DNA of 64,000 nucleotides. Source: JACKJK01 sp046159835 (GTDB taxonomy: Bacteria > Pseudomonadota > Alphaproteobacteria > Rhizobiales > Tepidamorphaceae). The stretch's first letter is position 1. Every line of letters starts with the position of its first letter. The stretch lies in assembly GCF_046159835.1 (NCBI RefSeq), contig NZ_JBJXCY010000001.1:248001-312000 (forward strand), in the 5' to 3' direction. The notes under the pieces are model-generated. The model made no database searches. It was not told the origin of the DNA and saw only the letters and a list, made by a program, of their open reading frames with translations. Of the stretch, positions 53,816 through 63,790 are shown one piece after another. The position numbers were made by a program, and so were the translations under genes.

Positions 53816-54916
53816 ATGAACCGCATCAAGACAATTCTGACCGTTTCCGCGCTTGCGCTCGGCGTTTCCGCCGTCGCCGCGACCGCGCAGGAGCGTGTCG
53901 TCAACGTATTCAACTGGTCCGATTACATCGACGAGGAAATCCTCACCGAGTTCACCGAAGAGACCGGCATCAAGGTCGTCTACGACGTGTTCGACTCCAA
54001 CGAGGTTCTCGAAACCAAGCTGCTGGCCGGCTCCACCGGCTATGACGTCGTCGTGCCGTCGGGCACCTTCCTGGCTCGCCAGATCCAGGCCGGCGTCTTC
54101 CAGAAGCTCGACGACTCGAAGCTCTCCAATCGCGACAACATGTGGGACGCCATCGAGGAGCGCACGAAGAAGTACGATCCGCAGAACGAGTACGCGATCA
54201 ACTACATGTGGGGCACCACCGGCATCGGCTACAATGTCGAGAAGGTGAAGGAAGCCCTCGGCGAGGACGCCCCGGTCAACAGCTGGTCGCTGGTGCTTGA
54301 TCCCGCCAACATGGAAAAGCTCGCCTCCTGCGGCGTGCACTTCCTTGACGCGCCAGTCGAGATGATTCCGGCCGCGCTGAACTACATCGGCGAAGATCCC
54401 GATTCCAAGGACCCGGAAGTCATCGCCAAGGCCGAGAAGGTCCTCATGGACATCCGGCCCTACGTCCAGAAGTTCCACTCCTCCGAATACATCAACGCGC
54501 TCGCCAACGGCGACATCTGCGTGGCGGTGGGCTGGTCTGGCGACGTGCTGCAGGCGCGTGACCGTGCCGCCGAGGCCGACAATGGCGTGACCGTCGAATA
54601 TGCCATCCCGAAGGAAGGCGCGCTGATGTGGTTCGACATGATGGCCATTCCCGCCGACGCCAAGAACGTCGAGGAAGCCCATGAATTCCTGAACTACATC
54701 ATGCGTCCCGATGTCATGGCGAAGGCGTCCAACTACGTCTACTACGCCAACGGCAACAAGGCCTCTCAGGAGATGCTGAACGACGACGTGATCAACGATC
54801 CGGCGATCTACCCCTCCGAGGAGGCGACCGCCAACCTCTACACCACGACCCCCTACGGTCCGAAGGAACAGCGCACCGTCACGCGCCTGTGGACCAAGGT
54901 GAAGTCGGGCGCCTGA
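53816..54916 (+). CDS. potF: Putrescine/spermidine-binding periplasmic protein
   Basis: This 366-residue binding protein has a signal peptide (residues 1-24, ending ATAQE), then VVNVFNWSDYIDEEIL and YDVVVPSGTFLARQI, hallmark segments of PotF/PotD. An aspartate-rich ligand site is suggested by VAVGWSGDVLQA and GALMWFDMMAIP. The ATG at 53816 has GAGGAGAAT upstream. It is followed by a hairpin before potG. Confidence 0.94.
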   Translation: MNRIKTILTVSALALGVSAVAATAQERVVNVFNWSDYIDEEILTEFTEETGIKVVYDVFDSNEVLETKLLAGSTGYDVVVPSGTFLARQIQAGVFQKLDDSKLSNRDNMWDAIEERTKKYDPQNEYAINYMWGTTGIGYNVEKVKEALGEDAPVNSWSLVLDPANMEKLASCGVHFLDAPVEMIPAALNYIGEDPDSKDPEVIAKAEKVLMDIRPYVQKFHSSEYINALANGDICVAVGWSGDVLQARDRAAEADNGVTVEYAIPKEGALMWFDMMAIPADAKNVEEAHEFLNYIMRPDVMAKASNYVYYANGNKASQEMLNDDVINDPAIYPSEEATANLYTTTPYGPKEQRTVTRLWTKVKSGA

Positions 54917-54935
54917 TCGCGCTTGTGAACGACAC

Positions 54936-54961
54936 GCCCGGTCGCGCACATGCGGCCGGGC
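54936..54961 (+). terminator. Hairpin between potF and potG
   Basis: GCCCGG-TCGC, loop ACATGC region, GCGG-CCGGGC forms a stem of about ten pairs with one G-T pair in the 105-bp gap. No T-run follows. It likely lowers or protects transcripts so that the binding protein is made in excess of the membrane components. Confidence 0.45.
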
Positions 54962-55021
54962 AGTTCCATTCCGGGCAGGCTCGCTTCCGATGCTCGAGCC
55001 CGCCCAACGGGGGTTGAGGGG

Positions 55022-56233
55022 ATGGCTGATATTTCCGGGACCGGCGGCGAACCGGCTCCAGCGGCAGGCGCGGCAAAGCCCGCAGCCTCGTCCAAGAAGG
55101 CATTCGGGCCGGTGCGGCGCACCTTTGCGCCGTGGGAAGACCCCGACAAGAAGCCCTTCATTCTCTATGAGAACGTGACCAAGCGTTTCGGCGATTTCAC
55201 CGCCGTCGACGGCCAGACGCTGGGCATCTACGAGCGCGAGTTCTTCTCGCTGCTCGGCCCCTCCGGCTGCGGCAAGACGACTTTGCTGCGGATGCTGGCG
55301 GGCTTCGAGACACCCACGAGCGGGCGCATCCTGCTCGACGGGCAGGACGTCTCCACCGTGCCGCCCTACAAGCGGCCCGTGAACATGATGTTCCAGTCCT
55401 ACGCGCTGTTTCCGCACATGAATGTCGCCGACAACATCGCCTTCGGCCTCAAGCAGGACAAGATGCCCAAGGGCGAGATCGCCGACCGCGTCGACGAGAT
55501 GCTCAAGCTGGTGAAGCTGGAGCAGTTCAAGACCCGCAAGCCCCATCAGCTTTCCGGCGGCCAGCGCCAGCGCGTGGCGCTCGCCCGCTCCATTGCCAAG
55601 CGCCCCAAGGTCCTGCTTCTGGATGAACCGCTCGGCGCGCTCGACAAGAAGCTGCGCGAGCAGACCCAGTTCGAACTCATCGACCTGCAGCAGGAGCTGG
55701 GCCTCACCTTCATGATCGTGACCCACGACCAGGAAGAAGCAATGACCGTTTCCGACCGCATCGCGGTCATGGATCACGGGCGCGTCGTGCAGATCTCAAC
55801 GCCCGCCGAAATGTACGAATATCCCAAGTCGCGCTACGTCGCGGACTTCGTTGGTGACATCAACATCATCCAGGGCAAGGTCGCGTCAAATTCCGGCGGC
55901 ACCGTCACGGTGGATACTGAGGCCGGCGCCATGCGCGTGAACCAGGACATCGAGGCCAAGTCCGGCGACGATGCGTGGATCGCGGTGCGCCCGGAAAAGG
56001 TGCGCATCGGTCTCGGCCAGCCGCCGGAAGGCTCCAGCAACGTCATGCGCGGCGAGGTCTGGGACATCGCCTATCTCGGTGACGTCTCGACCTATCACTT
56101 GAAGCTGCCGAGCGGCGATATCGTCAAGGCGCTCCAGGCCAACTCCACCCGCCTCATCGAACGGCCCATCACCTGGGAAGACGACGCATGGCTGTCGTTT
56201 TCGCCCGATGGTGCCGTCGTGCTGCTGAGCTGA
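55022..56233 (+). CDS. potG: Polyamine ABC transporter ATP-binding protein
   Basis: This 403-residue ATPase has Walker A GPSGCGKTT near residue 80, the signature LSGGQRQRVALARS near 177 and Walker B VLLLDEP, with a C-terminal TOBE domain. An N-terminal proline/alanine-rich stretch of about 35 residues precedes the domain, as in PotG/PotA. The ATG at 55022 fits; GAGGGG lies directly upstream. 10 bp separate it from potH. Confidence 0.93.
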   Translation: MADISGTGGEPAPAAGAAKPAASSKKAFGPVRRTFAPWEDPDKKPFILYENVTKRFGDFTAVDGQTLGIYEREFFSLLGPSGCGKTTLLRMLAGFETPTSGRILLDGQDVSTVPPYKRPVNMMFQSYALFPHMNVADNIAFGLKQDKMPKGEIADRVDEMLKLVKLEQFKTRKPHQLSGGQRQRVALARSIAKRPKVLLLDEPLGALDKKLREQTQFELIDLQQELGLTFMIVTHDQEEAMTVSDRIAVMDHGRVVQISTPAEMYEYPKSRYVADFVGDINIIQGKVASNSGGTVTVDTEAGAMRVNQDIEAKSGDDAWIAVRPEKVRIGLGQPPEGSSNVMRGEVWDIAYLGDVSTYHLKLPSGDIVKALQANSTRLIERPITWEDDAWLSFSPDGAVVLLS

Positions 56234-56243
56234 GGCGCGCGAC

Positions 56244-57164
56244 ATGGCCGGCACCAAGGATGGAAACAGACGCTGGTTGGTGATCCTGGTCCCCTACCTG
56301 TGGCTGCTCGTCTTCTTCTTCGTTCCCTTCCTCATTGTCCTGAAGATATCGTTCTCGCAGGTCGCGGTGGCCATGCCGCCGTACATTCCGACCTTTTCCC
56401 TTGCCGACGGCTGGGAAGGGTTGAAGCGCGCCTTCGCGGCGCTGAGCTTCGACAACTACGAATGGTTGACGCAGGACGATCTCTACATCCGCTCCTATCT
56501 CTCAAGCCTGTGGATCGCGGGTGTCTCGACCTTCATCACCTTGCTGGTCGGCTACCCGATTGCTTATGGCATGGCACGCGCGCCGACCCACTGGCGCCCG
56601 ACATTGCTGATGTTGGTGATCCTGCCGTTCTGGACCTCGTTCCTGATCCGCGTCTACGCGTGGATCGGCATCCTCAAGCCCGAGGGCCTGCTCACCGTCA
56701 CCTTGCAGGCGCTGGGCATCCTGTCGGGCGATGAACAGGTGCGCATCCTCAACACCACGACGGCGGTCTATATCGGCATCGTCTATTCCTACCTGCCGTT
56801 CATGGTGCTGCCGCTCTATGCCGCGCTGGAGAAGATGGATGGGTCGCTGCTGGAAGCTGCCGAAGACTTGGGCTGCCATCCGCTGAAGGCGTTCTGGGTC
56901 ATCACCTTCCCGCTGTCGCTGCCCGGAGTCATCGCAGGCTGCTTCCTCGTCTTCATTCCAGCCGTTGGCGAATTCGTGATCCCCGACCTGCTCGGAGGGT
57001 CTGGCACCCTGATGATCGGCAAGACGCTGTGGACGGAGTTCTTCTCCAACCGCGACTGGCCGGTATCGTCCGCCGTCGCCGTCATCCTGCTGGGGCTCCT
57101 GATCGTGCCCATCGTGCTCTTCCAGCGCGCCCAGCAACGGGCGCAGGAACGGGAGGCGGGCTGA
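56244..57164 (+). CDS. potH: Polyamine ABC transporter permease
   Basis: This 306-residue permease has about six membrane helices and the loop motif EAAEDLGCHPLKAFWVITFPLSLPGV, which couples to the ATPase. The long first periplasmic loop is typical of PotH. Its stop codon overlaps the potI start by one base. Confidence 0.94.
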   Translation: MAGTKDGNRRWLVILVPYLWLLVFFFVPFLIVLKISFSQVAVAMPPYIPTFSLADGWEGLKRAFAALSFDNYEWLTQDDLYIRSYLSSLWIAGVSTFITLLVGYPIAYGMARAPTHWRPTLLMLVILPFWTSFLIRVYAWIGILKPEGLLTVTLQALGILSGDEQVRILNTTTAVYIGIVYSYLPFMVLPLYAALEKMDGSLLEAAEDLGCHPLKAFWVITFPLSLPGVIAGCFLVFIPAVGEFVIPDLLGGSGTLMIGKTLWTEFFSNRDWPVSSAVAVILLGLLIVPIVLFQRAQQRAQEREAG

Positions 57165-57982
57165 TGAACAGGGGCGTCAGCTGGTTCAACATCACCTCGA
57201 TCGTGCTGGGGTTCGCCTTCCTCTACCTGCCGATCGTCATCCTTATCATCTTCTCGTTCAACGAGAGCCGGCTGGTGACGGTGTGGGGCGGGTTCTCGAC
57301 CAAGTGGTACAGCGAACTGTTCAACAACCAGGGCCTGATGGATGCAGCCTGGGTCACCGCGCGCGTCGCGTTTGTGTCGGCCACGGTTGCGACGGTCCTC
57401 GGCACGCTGGCGGCCATCACGCTGGTGCGCTTCGGCCGCTTCCACGGGCGCACACTGTTTTCCGGCATGGTCTATGCGCCGCTCGTCATGCCGGAAGTCA
57501 TCACTGGCCTGTCGCTGCTGCTGCTGTTTGTTGCGATCAATTTCGACCGTGGGTTCTGGACGGTGGCCATCGCCCACATCACGTTTTCCATGTGCTTCGT
57601 GGCGGTGGTCGTGCAGTCGCGGCTCGTCTCGTTCGACTCAAGCGTCGAGGAAGCGGCGATGGATCTCGGCTGTCCGCCGGCCAAGACATTCTTCGTGGTG
57701 ACGCTGCCCATCATCCTGCCGGCGGTCGTGTCGGGCTGGATGCTGGCCTTCACGCTGTCGCTGGATGATCTCGTCATCGCGAGCTTCACCACCGGCCCCG
57801 GCGCGACCACGCTGCCGATGAAGATCTACAGTCAGGTTCGTCTCGGCGTGACGCCGGAAATCAACGCCGTCTGCACCATCCTCATCGCGCTGGTGACGAT
57901 TGGCGTGGTCACCGCATCGCTGGTTTCGAAGCGGCAGGAGCTTGAGCGCAAGCGCGCCGAAGCTGCCGCCAAGGCACAGTGA
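57164..57982 (+). CDS. potI: Polyamine ABC transporter permease
   Basis: This 272-residue permease has about six membrane helices, the YLPIVILIIFSFNESRLV start region and the coupling motif EEAAMDLGCPPAKTFFVVTLPIILPAV. The start ATG at 57164 shares a base with the potH stop codon (TGATG). It ends the transporter operon and converges on the AsmA gene 34 bp away. Confidence 0.94.
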   Translation: MNRGVSWFNITSIVLGFAFLYLPIVILIIFSFNESRLVTVWGGFSTKWYSELFNNQGLMDAAWVTARVAFVSATVATVLGTLAAITLVRFGRFHGRTLFSGMVYAPLVMPEVITGLSLLLLFVAINFDRGFWTVAIAHITFSMCFVAVVVQSRLVSFDSSVEEAAMDLGCPPAKTFFVVTLPIILPAVVSGWMLAFTLSLDDLVIASFTTGPGATTLPMKIYSQVRLGVTPEINAVCTILIALVTIGVVTASLVSKRQELERKRAEAAAKAQ

Positions 57983-58016
57983 GCCGTTCCAGATCGATCC
58001 GGAAAAGACGCCGGGC

Positions 58017-59897
58017 CTAGCCGTCGTTCGGCAGGCCCACATTGCCCTGCTTGAGCAGCGGCACCAGCGGCAGGATGGCCGGCGCATCCAGCGGCCCGTC
58101 GACCCGGAAACCGATCTCGAACATCTGCTGGTCGGGCGGCATCGACCCGTCAGCCAGTGGTTTCGGGCGGCCCTGCGGCCAGAAGCGCACTTGCCCCAGC
58201 CCCTGCACATACTCGCTGAGCAGGTCGATTTCGCCGTCTGCCGTGGCGAGGAAGCGCTGGCCGGACAGTTCCAGCTTACGGGTCCGCGTCACGCCGTTCT
58301 GCGTCACGAGATCAACCGTCAGCGCCTCGAACGGCGTCTTGAGCCCGGGACGGATGCCGATGGAATTGTAGTCCTTGCTCGTCATGGCCTGCACGATGGC
58401 TTCCACGTCGAGGCCGCGCAGGAACCCGTTCTTGATCTCCATGCGCCCGTCACCGCGCAGCGAGCGGACCAGCTGCTCGACGGTGTGCCCGCGCCCTTCG
58501 AGCGCGATGGAACCGTTCACGTCGCCCTCCAGCCCGATCATCTGCCCGCCCTCGAACAGGGAGGTGACCGACACCTGCCGCATGCCGATCTGGGCCTGTA
58601 CGTTCAGCGTGTTGGCGATAGGGGTGATCTTGAGGTTGCCGTTGACCATGCCGCGCCGGTACGCGGCTTCCGCGATGCCGAGGTCGATGGTGCCGTCGCG
58701 CACGACGAGGCTCGCTGCCGTCTGGCCAAACGTGATGTTGGCGCCCGTCACCTGCGCTGCAGAAAGCCGCAGGTCGACATCGATGCCGGTCAGCGAGCCG
58801 AACTCGGGCAGCGGCACCGCAGCCACGTTGTCACCGCTGCCGCCATCGTCCTCGATCACCGCAGGCGCGCGCAGGTAACGGTCGAAATTCAGGGTGTCGA
58901 GCGCAAGCGTGCCGTCCACCTCGATCAGGCTCTGGGTCGCACGGACGGTCAGCCCGCCGGTGCCCGTATTGCCGTCGAGCGATAGATTGAGATTGGTCAG
59001 GTTGGCGGTGTCGCCGACGAGGCGCATCTGCCCCTGCATGGAGAGCCTGTCGAGGCCCGGCGCATCGCCGTTGCCATAGCCGAGCCAGGCGAGCGCCTGG
59101 TCGAACGCGGCGGACTCGATGGCCAGCGTCCCGTCCACCTGGAGTGCTTCCCCGACCGATGCCGCACCGCGTACGGCCAGGTTGCCCTGCGCGGTCACCA
59201 CGTCCACCTCGATGGGGGTCGCGGTTCCCGCGAGCATTTGCGCGGGGTTGTCGACGCGTCCGTCGATCTCCACCACCTTGCCCTTCCAGACGAAGGCGAG
59301 GCTGCCGGTCAGCGGGGTGCCGAGCCGGGTCCAGTTGGCTGCAAGTTCGATCTGGGTATAGGCGCTGACGGGCTTTCCATCCGGCCCGAGCAACGTCACC
59401 GATCCATCGACGATGCGCACGGGTCCCGTCGCGGGCTGGCCGGTGTTGAGCACCGGCGCGGTGCCCGGAGCCGGGTTGCGGCTGAGGGCGTCGTAGAGCG
59501 TGCGGATCAGGCCGGAGCGTTCAGGCACCCAGTCGCCGGCGCTGTCGGGCGCGGTTGGAACCCCGATGCGCGGGCGCACCAGCGTCAGGCCGTCGATTGG
59601 CGTATCGCGAATGAAGAAGCCGAACAGGCTGAACCGACCGAGGATGCGGTCAACTGCGGCAAGCGTATCGTTCTCGCCGGGCAGGCTCAGGCGGATGTCG
59701 TCGACGGTGACCTGCGGCTGCGGCAGGAAGCGGATGCTCGCATCGCCAGCGGACGTCACGCGCAGGCCGGTGATCGTTTCGATTCGCTCCACGGCCATGT
59801 TGCGGACGGTGCTGTCCGGCACCAGCCACGGCAATATGGTCAAGGCAATCGCCGCAACGATGACGATGGCAGCAGCGATCGCGAGAAAGCGTTTCAT
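58017..59897 (-). CDS. AsmA family protein
   Basis: This 626-residue protein has a single N-terminal membrane helix (about 4-26) and a long periplasmic part. The start region (TGLRVTSAGDASIRFLPQPQVTVDDIRLS) is AsmA-like, and the C-terminal region (VTSLFEGGQMIGLEGDVNGS, LRGDGRMEIKNGFLRGLDVEAI) matches the AsmA C-terminal domain. The family is linked to outer membrane lipid homeostasis. It is single-gene here, converging on potI. Confidence 0.88.
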   Translation of the reverse strand: MKRFLAIAAAIVIVAAIALTILPWLVPDSTVRNMAVERIETITGLRVTSAGDASIRFLPQPQVTVDDIRLSLPGENDTLAAVDRILGRFSLFGFFIRDTPIDGLTLVRPRIGVPTAPDSAGDWVPERSGLIRTLYDALSRNPAPGTAPVLNTGQPATGPVRIVDGSVTLLGPDGKPVSAYTQIELAANWTRLGTPLTGSLAFVWKGKVVEIDGRVDNPAQMLAGTATPIEVDVVTAQGNLAVRGAASVGEALQVDGTLAIESAAFDQALAWLGYGNGDAPGLDRLSMQGQMRLVGDTANLTNLNLSLDGNTGTGGLTVRATQSLIEVDGTLALDTLNFDRYLRAPAVIEDDGGSGDNVAAVPLPEFGSLTGIDVDLRLSAAQVTGANITFGQTAASLVVRDGTIDLGIAEAAYRRGMVNGNLKITPIANTLNVQAQIGMRQVSVTSLFEGGQMIGLEGDVNGSIALEGRGHTVEQLVRSLRGDGRMEIKNGFLRGLDVEAIVQAMTSKDYNSIGIRPGLKTPFEALTVDLVTQNGVTRTRKLELSGQRFLATADGEIDLLSEYVQGLGQVRFWPQGRPKPLADGSMPPDQQMFEIGFRVDGPLDAPAILPLVPLLKQGNVGLPNDG

Positions 59898-60058
59898 TTG
59901 AGTTGGCCGGTTTCGACGGTTTTACGGACTATAGGGTGCGAAGGGTGGGATTGAAACAGTGGCAGGCTTGGCCCGCGTTCGTCGCATTGGAACATCACCG
60001 TGACCTGTGGCATGACGAAGGCTGGTATTTCTGACCCATTCCTGCCGAAGGCCACGCC

Positions 60059-62023
60059 ATGACCGACAAGCCCCTGTGGACGCCCAACCCGGAAACGGCC
60101 GGGCAAACCCGGCTTGCGCAATTCATGCGCGAAATCGAAGGTGAAACCGGTGCCACGTTCGACGGTTATGCCGACTTCCACAAGTGGAGTGTCGAGAACC
60201 GCGAAGCTTTCTGGTCGCACCTGTGGAAATCCTGCGGCGTGGTGGGGGATGCCGGTGACCGGGTCATCGCCGAGGACACCATGCCCGGCGCCGTGTTCTT
60301 CCCGGGCGCGAAACTGAATTTCGCCGAGAACCTGCTGGCGCCTGCCAGGAATGGCGATGCGAGCCGCGATGCGCTGGTCTTCTGGGGTGAGGACAAGGTG
60401 CGCCGCCGCATGAGCTGGGGCGAACTGTCCGATCTCGTGTCCCGGCTCCAGCAGGCCCTGAAGGCGGCTGGCGTCGGACAGGGCGACCGCGTTGCCGCCA
60501 TGATGCCGAACATGCCCGAGACCATTGCCGGGATGCTGGCGACGGCGTCCATTGGGGCGGTCTGGTCATCCTGCTCGCCGGATTTCGGCACGCGCGGCGT
60601 TCTCGATCGTTTCGGCCAGATCGAACCGAAGGTGCTGATCGCGTGTGACGGGTACTGGTATGCGGGCAAGCGCATCGAAGTGAAGGGCAAACTCGTCGAG
60701 ATCGTCGACAGCCTCTCAACCCTGAACGCGGTCGTGATCGTCGATTATCTCGAACAGTCCGATGCGGTGGCGGGCGCGCTCAAGGGCGGCAAGAGCCTGT
60801 CTGCCTTCATCGAACCGTTCAAGGCGAGCGCTCCGGAGTTCAACCGGCTCCCGCCGGAGCACCCGCTCTACATCCTGTTTTCCAGCGGCACGACCGGCAT
60901 CCCGAAATGCATCGTGCATTCCGCCGGCGGCACGCTGCTCCAGCACGTGAAGGAGCATCGCCTCCAGTGCGACGTGCGCCCCGGCGACCGGGTGTTCTAC
61001 TTCACCACCTGTGGCTGGATGATGTGGAACTGGCTCGTCAGCGGCCTGGCGGCCGGCGCGACGCTGCTGCTCTATGACGGCTCGCCCTTCCACCCGGACG
61101 GCAACATCCTGTTCGACTATGCCGACGCCGAGGACATGACGCTGTTCGGCACCTCGGCGAAGTTCATCGATTCGGTGCGCAAGGCGGAATTGCGCCCCGT
61201 CGAAACCCACAAGCTGTCCAGCCTGCGCCTGATGACGTCGACCGGCTCGCCGCTGTCGCCGGAGGGTTTCGTCTTCGTCGGCGAGGGGATCAAGCCGGGC
61301 CTGCAGCTCGCCTCGATTTCCGGCGGCACGGACATCGTCGCCTGCTTCGTCGGCGGCAACCCGATCAGCCCGGTCCATATCGGCGAAATCCAGGGCGCGA
61401 TGCTCGCCATGGCGGTCGAGGTCTGGGACGAGGACGGCAAGCCCATGCGCGAGGGCAAGGGCGAACTGGTCTGCACCCGCGCGTTCCCTTCCATGCCCAT
61501 CGGCTTCTTCAACGACCCCGACGGGGAGAAGTACCGCTCCGCCTATTTCGACCGCTTCGACGGGGTGTGGTGCCACGGCGACTTCGCCGAGTGGACCGAA
61601 CATGGCGGCATGATCATTCATGGCCGCTCGGACGCCACGCTCAATCCCGGAGGCGTGCGCATCGGCACCGCCGAAATCTACGCCCAGGTCGAGCAGATGG
61701 AGGAGGTGCAGGAAGCCCTCGCCATCGGTCAGCAGTGGGAAGACGATGTGCGCGTCGTGCTGTTCGTGCGGATGGCAGACGGCATTGAACTCGACGACGC
61801 GCTGCAGGCATCGATCCGCAAGCGCATACGTGAGGGCGCTTCGCCGCGCCACGTCCCGGCCCGCATCGTCGCGGTCGCCGACATTCCGCGCACCAAGTCC
61901 GGCAAGATCACCGAGCTTGCGGTGCGTGACGTGGTGCATGGCCGCGAGGTGAAGAACAAGGAAGCGCTTGCCAACCCGGATGCGCTGGAGCTTTACCGCG
62001 ACATCGCGGCGTTGAAGGCCTGA
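60059..62023 (+). CDS. Acetoacetyl-CoA synthetase
   Basis: This 654-residue AMP-forming ligase matches the acetoacetate-CoA ligase family by length and motifs: KLWTPNPE-like start (PLWTPNPETAGQTRL), LYILFSSGTTGIPKCIVHSAGG near residue 276, TTCGWMMWNW and a catalytic C-terminal lysine in IPRTKSGKITELAVR. It activates acetoacetate for use from ketone bodies or polyhydroxybutyrate. It is adjacent, with no gap, to a convergent ABC permease gene. The symbol aacS/acsA varies between organisms, so I leave it blank. Confidence 0.9.
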   Translation: MTDKPLWTPNPETAGQTRLAQFMREIEGETGATFDGYADFHKWSVENREAFWSHLWKSCGVVGDAGDRVIAEDTMPGAVFFPGAKLNFAENLLAPARNGDASRDALVFWGEDKVRRRMSWGELSDLVSRLQQALKAAGVGQGDRVAAMMPNMPETIAGMLATASIGAVWSSCSPDFGTRGVLDRFGQIEPKVLIACDGYWYAGKRIEVKGKLVEIVDSLSTLNAVVIVDYLEQSDAVAGALKGGKSLSAFIEPFKASAPEFNRLPPEHPLYILFSSGTTGIPKCIVHSAGGTLLQHVKEHRLQCDVRPGDRVFYFTTCGWMMWNWLVSGLAAGATLLLYDGSPFHPDGNILFDYADAEDMTLFGTSAKFIDSVRKAELRPVETHKLSSLRLMTSTGSPLSPEGFVFVGEGIKPGLQLASISGGTDIVACFVGGNPISPVHIGEIQGAMLAMAVEVWDEDGKPMREGKGELVCTRAFPSMPIGFFNDPDGEKYRSAYFDRFDGVWCHGDFAEWTEHGGMIIHGRSDATLNPGGVRIGTAEIYAQVEQMEEVQEALAIGQQWEDDVRVVLFVRMADGIELDDALQASIRKRIREGASPRHVPARIVAVADIPRTKSGKITELAVRDVVHGREVKNKEALANPDALELYRDIAALKA

Positions 62024-63724
62024 TCAGGCCCGCGCCGCGCCCCGCTCGCCGGTTTCCGGCGTGCCGTGCACGAGGTCGCGGCTCTCCGAGCGGCCAACCA
62101 GCAGGATGACCGGCACCAGCCCCGCCGCCACGATGGTGAGCGCAGGCAGGGCGGCATCCTCGAACGCGCCGCGCACGGTCGTCTGGTAGACGAGCGTTGC
62201 CAGCGTATCGAAGTTGAAGGGCCGCAGCAGCACGGTTGCCGACAGCTCCTTCAGCGTGTCCACGAAGACGAGTAGCCCGGCGGTTGCCACGCACTTTCGC
62301 ATCAATGGCGCGTGCACTTCGCGCAGCGTCTCGCCCATGGTGCGGCCAAGCGTGCGCGCGGCCATGTCCATGTGCGGCGAGATCTTGCCAAGGCCCGCTT
62401 CCACGGTCCCGAACGAAACGGCCAGGAAGCGCACGGTGCAGGCATAGACGATGGCTGCACCCGATCCCGTCAGCAGCAGGCCGGTGGCAAGCCCGAACCA
62501 CTGGCGCATCTGCCCGTCGAGCCAGTTGTCGAATCCGGCGAGGGGCACCAGCACGCCGATGGCCAGCACCGTTCCGGGCACCGCGTAGCCGAGCACCGCG
62601 ATCCGCCCCAACATGGCCGCGACGGGTGATGCGGACAGCCGCCCGGCATAGGCGAGCAGCAGTGCCGTGCCGACTGCGACGAAGGCCGTTGCCAGCGACA
62701 GGACCAGCGAGTTCCCAAGCGCTGCGTGGAGCACCGGCGAACCAAGGTCCGACAGCCGCCGCGAGGCGAAGTCGATCAGGATCCAGCCGGGCAGGAGAAA
62801 GCCGAGGAAGACGGGAAGCGTGCAGGCCGCGGTGGCCCCCCAGGCGCGCAATCCGATCAGCTTCACCCGCCGCGTCGGCTCCACGTTGCGCGCGCTTGTA
62901 TCGAACCGGCGCCTTGCGCGCGCCACGCGCTCGGTGACGACAAGCGCGGCCACGATCACCAGCATGATCGCGGAAATCTGCGCTGCCCCGGCAAGGCTGC
63001 CGCGGTTGAGCCACGTGTCGAAGATGGTGAAGGTCAGCGTCTTCACGCCGAGCAGTTCCACCGCGCCGATGTCGTTGAGGCACTCCATCATGGCCAGCGT
63101 CACGCCCGCGACGATGGCCGGGCGCGCCAGCGGCAGCGCCACGCCGAAGAACGTGCCAAGCGGCGTGCGGCCCAGCGTGCGCGCGGCGTTCAGCACGCCG
63201 GAGGACTGCATCAGGAACACGATGCGCGTAGTCAGGTAAACGTAAGGATACAGCGCCGCCGACATGATGAGCACGGCACCGGGCAGCGTGCGAATGTCCG
63301 GCGACCAGTAGTCGCGCACGCTCGTGTAGCCGCCGACGGCGCGGATCGCGGTCTGCAGCGGACCGGTGAAATCGAAGAATTCGATATAGGCGAAGGCGGT
63401 GATGTAGAGCGGCATCGCCAGCGGCAGCACCAGCGCGACTTCCAGCACGCGGCGGCCCGGAAAGCGGCAGGTGCTGACAAGCCATGCCGCGCCGACGCCA
63501 AGCGTGGCGGAGAGCAGGCCGACACCCGCCATGAGCAGCACCGTGGTGCGCACCGCGCGCGGCAGGACCGTTTCGAGAAGGTGCGGCAACGTGCCTTCGC
63601 CGTCGCCCATCACGGCAAGCACGAAGATCGCCACGATCGGCATCGCGGCGAGCGCGACCAGAACCCCGGCAGCCAGTGTCAGCGCCGGGCGGGGTCCGAG
63701 AAGTGCGCGGGTCGTGTTTGCCAT
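62024..63724 (-). CDS. Iron(III) ABC transporter permease, fused type
   Basis: This 566-residue permease has two copies of the binding-protein-dependent transport domain and about twelve membrane helices. Coupling loops are seen at RTLGRTPLGTFFGVALPLARPAI and ARTLGRTMGETLREVHAPLM. The pattern matches FbpB/SfuB-like Fe(III) uptake. The upstream gene encodes the matching binding protein. Its ATPase is outside the window. Confidence 0.9.
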   Translation of the reverse strand: MANTTRALLGPRPALTLAAGVLVALAAMPIVAIFVLAVMGDGEGTLPHLLETVLPRAVRTTVLLMAGVGLLSATLGVGAAWLVSTCRFPGRRVLEVALVLPLAMPLYITAFAYIEFFDFTGPLQTAIRAVGGYTSVRDYWSPDIRTLPGAVLIMSAALYPYVYLTTRIVFLMQSSGVLNAARTLGRTPLGTFFGVALPLARPAIVAGVTLAMMECLNDIGAVELLGVKTLTFTIFDTWLNRGSLAGAAQISAIMLVIVAALVVTERVARARRRFDTSARNVEPTRRVKLIGLRAWGATAACTLPVFLGFLLPGWILIDFASRRLSDLGSPVLHAALGNSLVLSLATAFVAVGTALLLAYAGRLSASPVAAMLGRIAVLGYAVPGTVLAIGVLVPLAGFDNWLDGQMRQWFGLATGLLLTGSGAAIVYACTVRFLAVSFGTVEAGLGKISPHMDMAARTLGRTMGETLREVHAPLMRKCVATAGLLVFVDTLKELSATVLLRPFNFDTLATLVYQTTVRGAFEDAALPALTIVAAGLVPVILLVGRSESRDLVHGTPETGERGAARA

Positions 63725-63739
63725 GGCTTCAAATGCAAA

Positions 63740-63763
63740 CCGGGGCGCATGGATGCGCCCCGG
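63740..63763 (-). terminator. Hairpin between binding protein and permease genes
   Basis: CCGGGGCGCAT, loop GG, ATGCGCCCCGG is a perfect 11-bp stem. On the minus strand it is followed by TTTGCATTTG, a weak T-rich tract. It lies after the binding protein gene, so it probably attenuates transcription into the permease gene. Confidence 0.65.
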
Positions 63764-63790
63764 CAGGTTGTTGCGTTGTCTGGATCAGCC

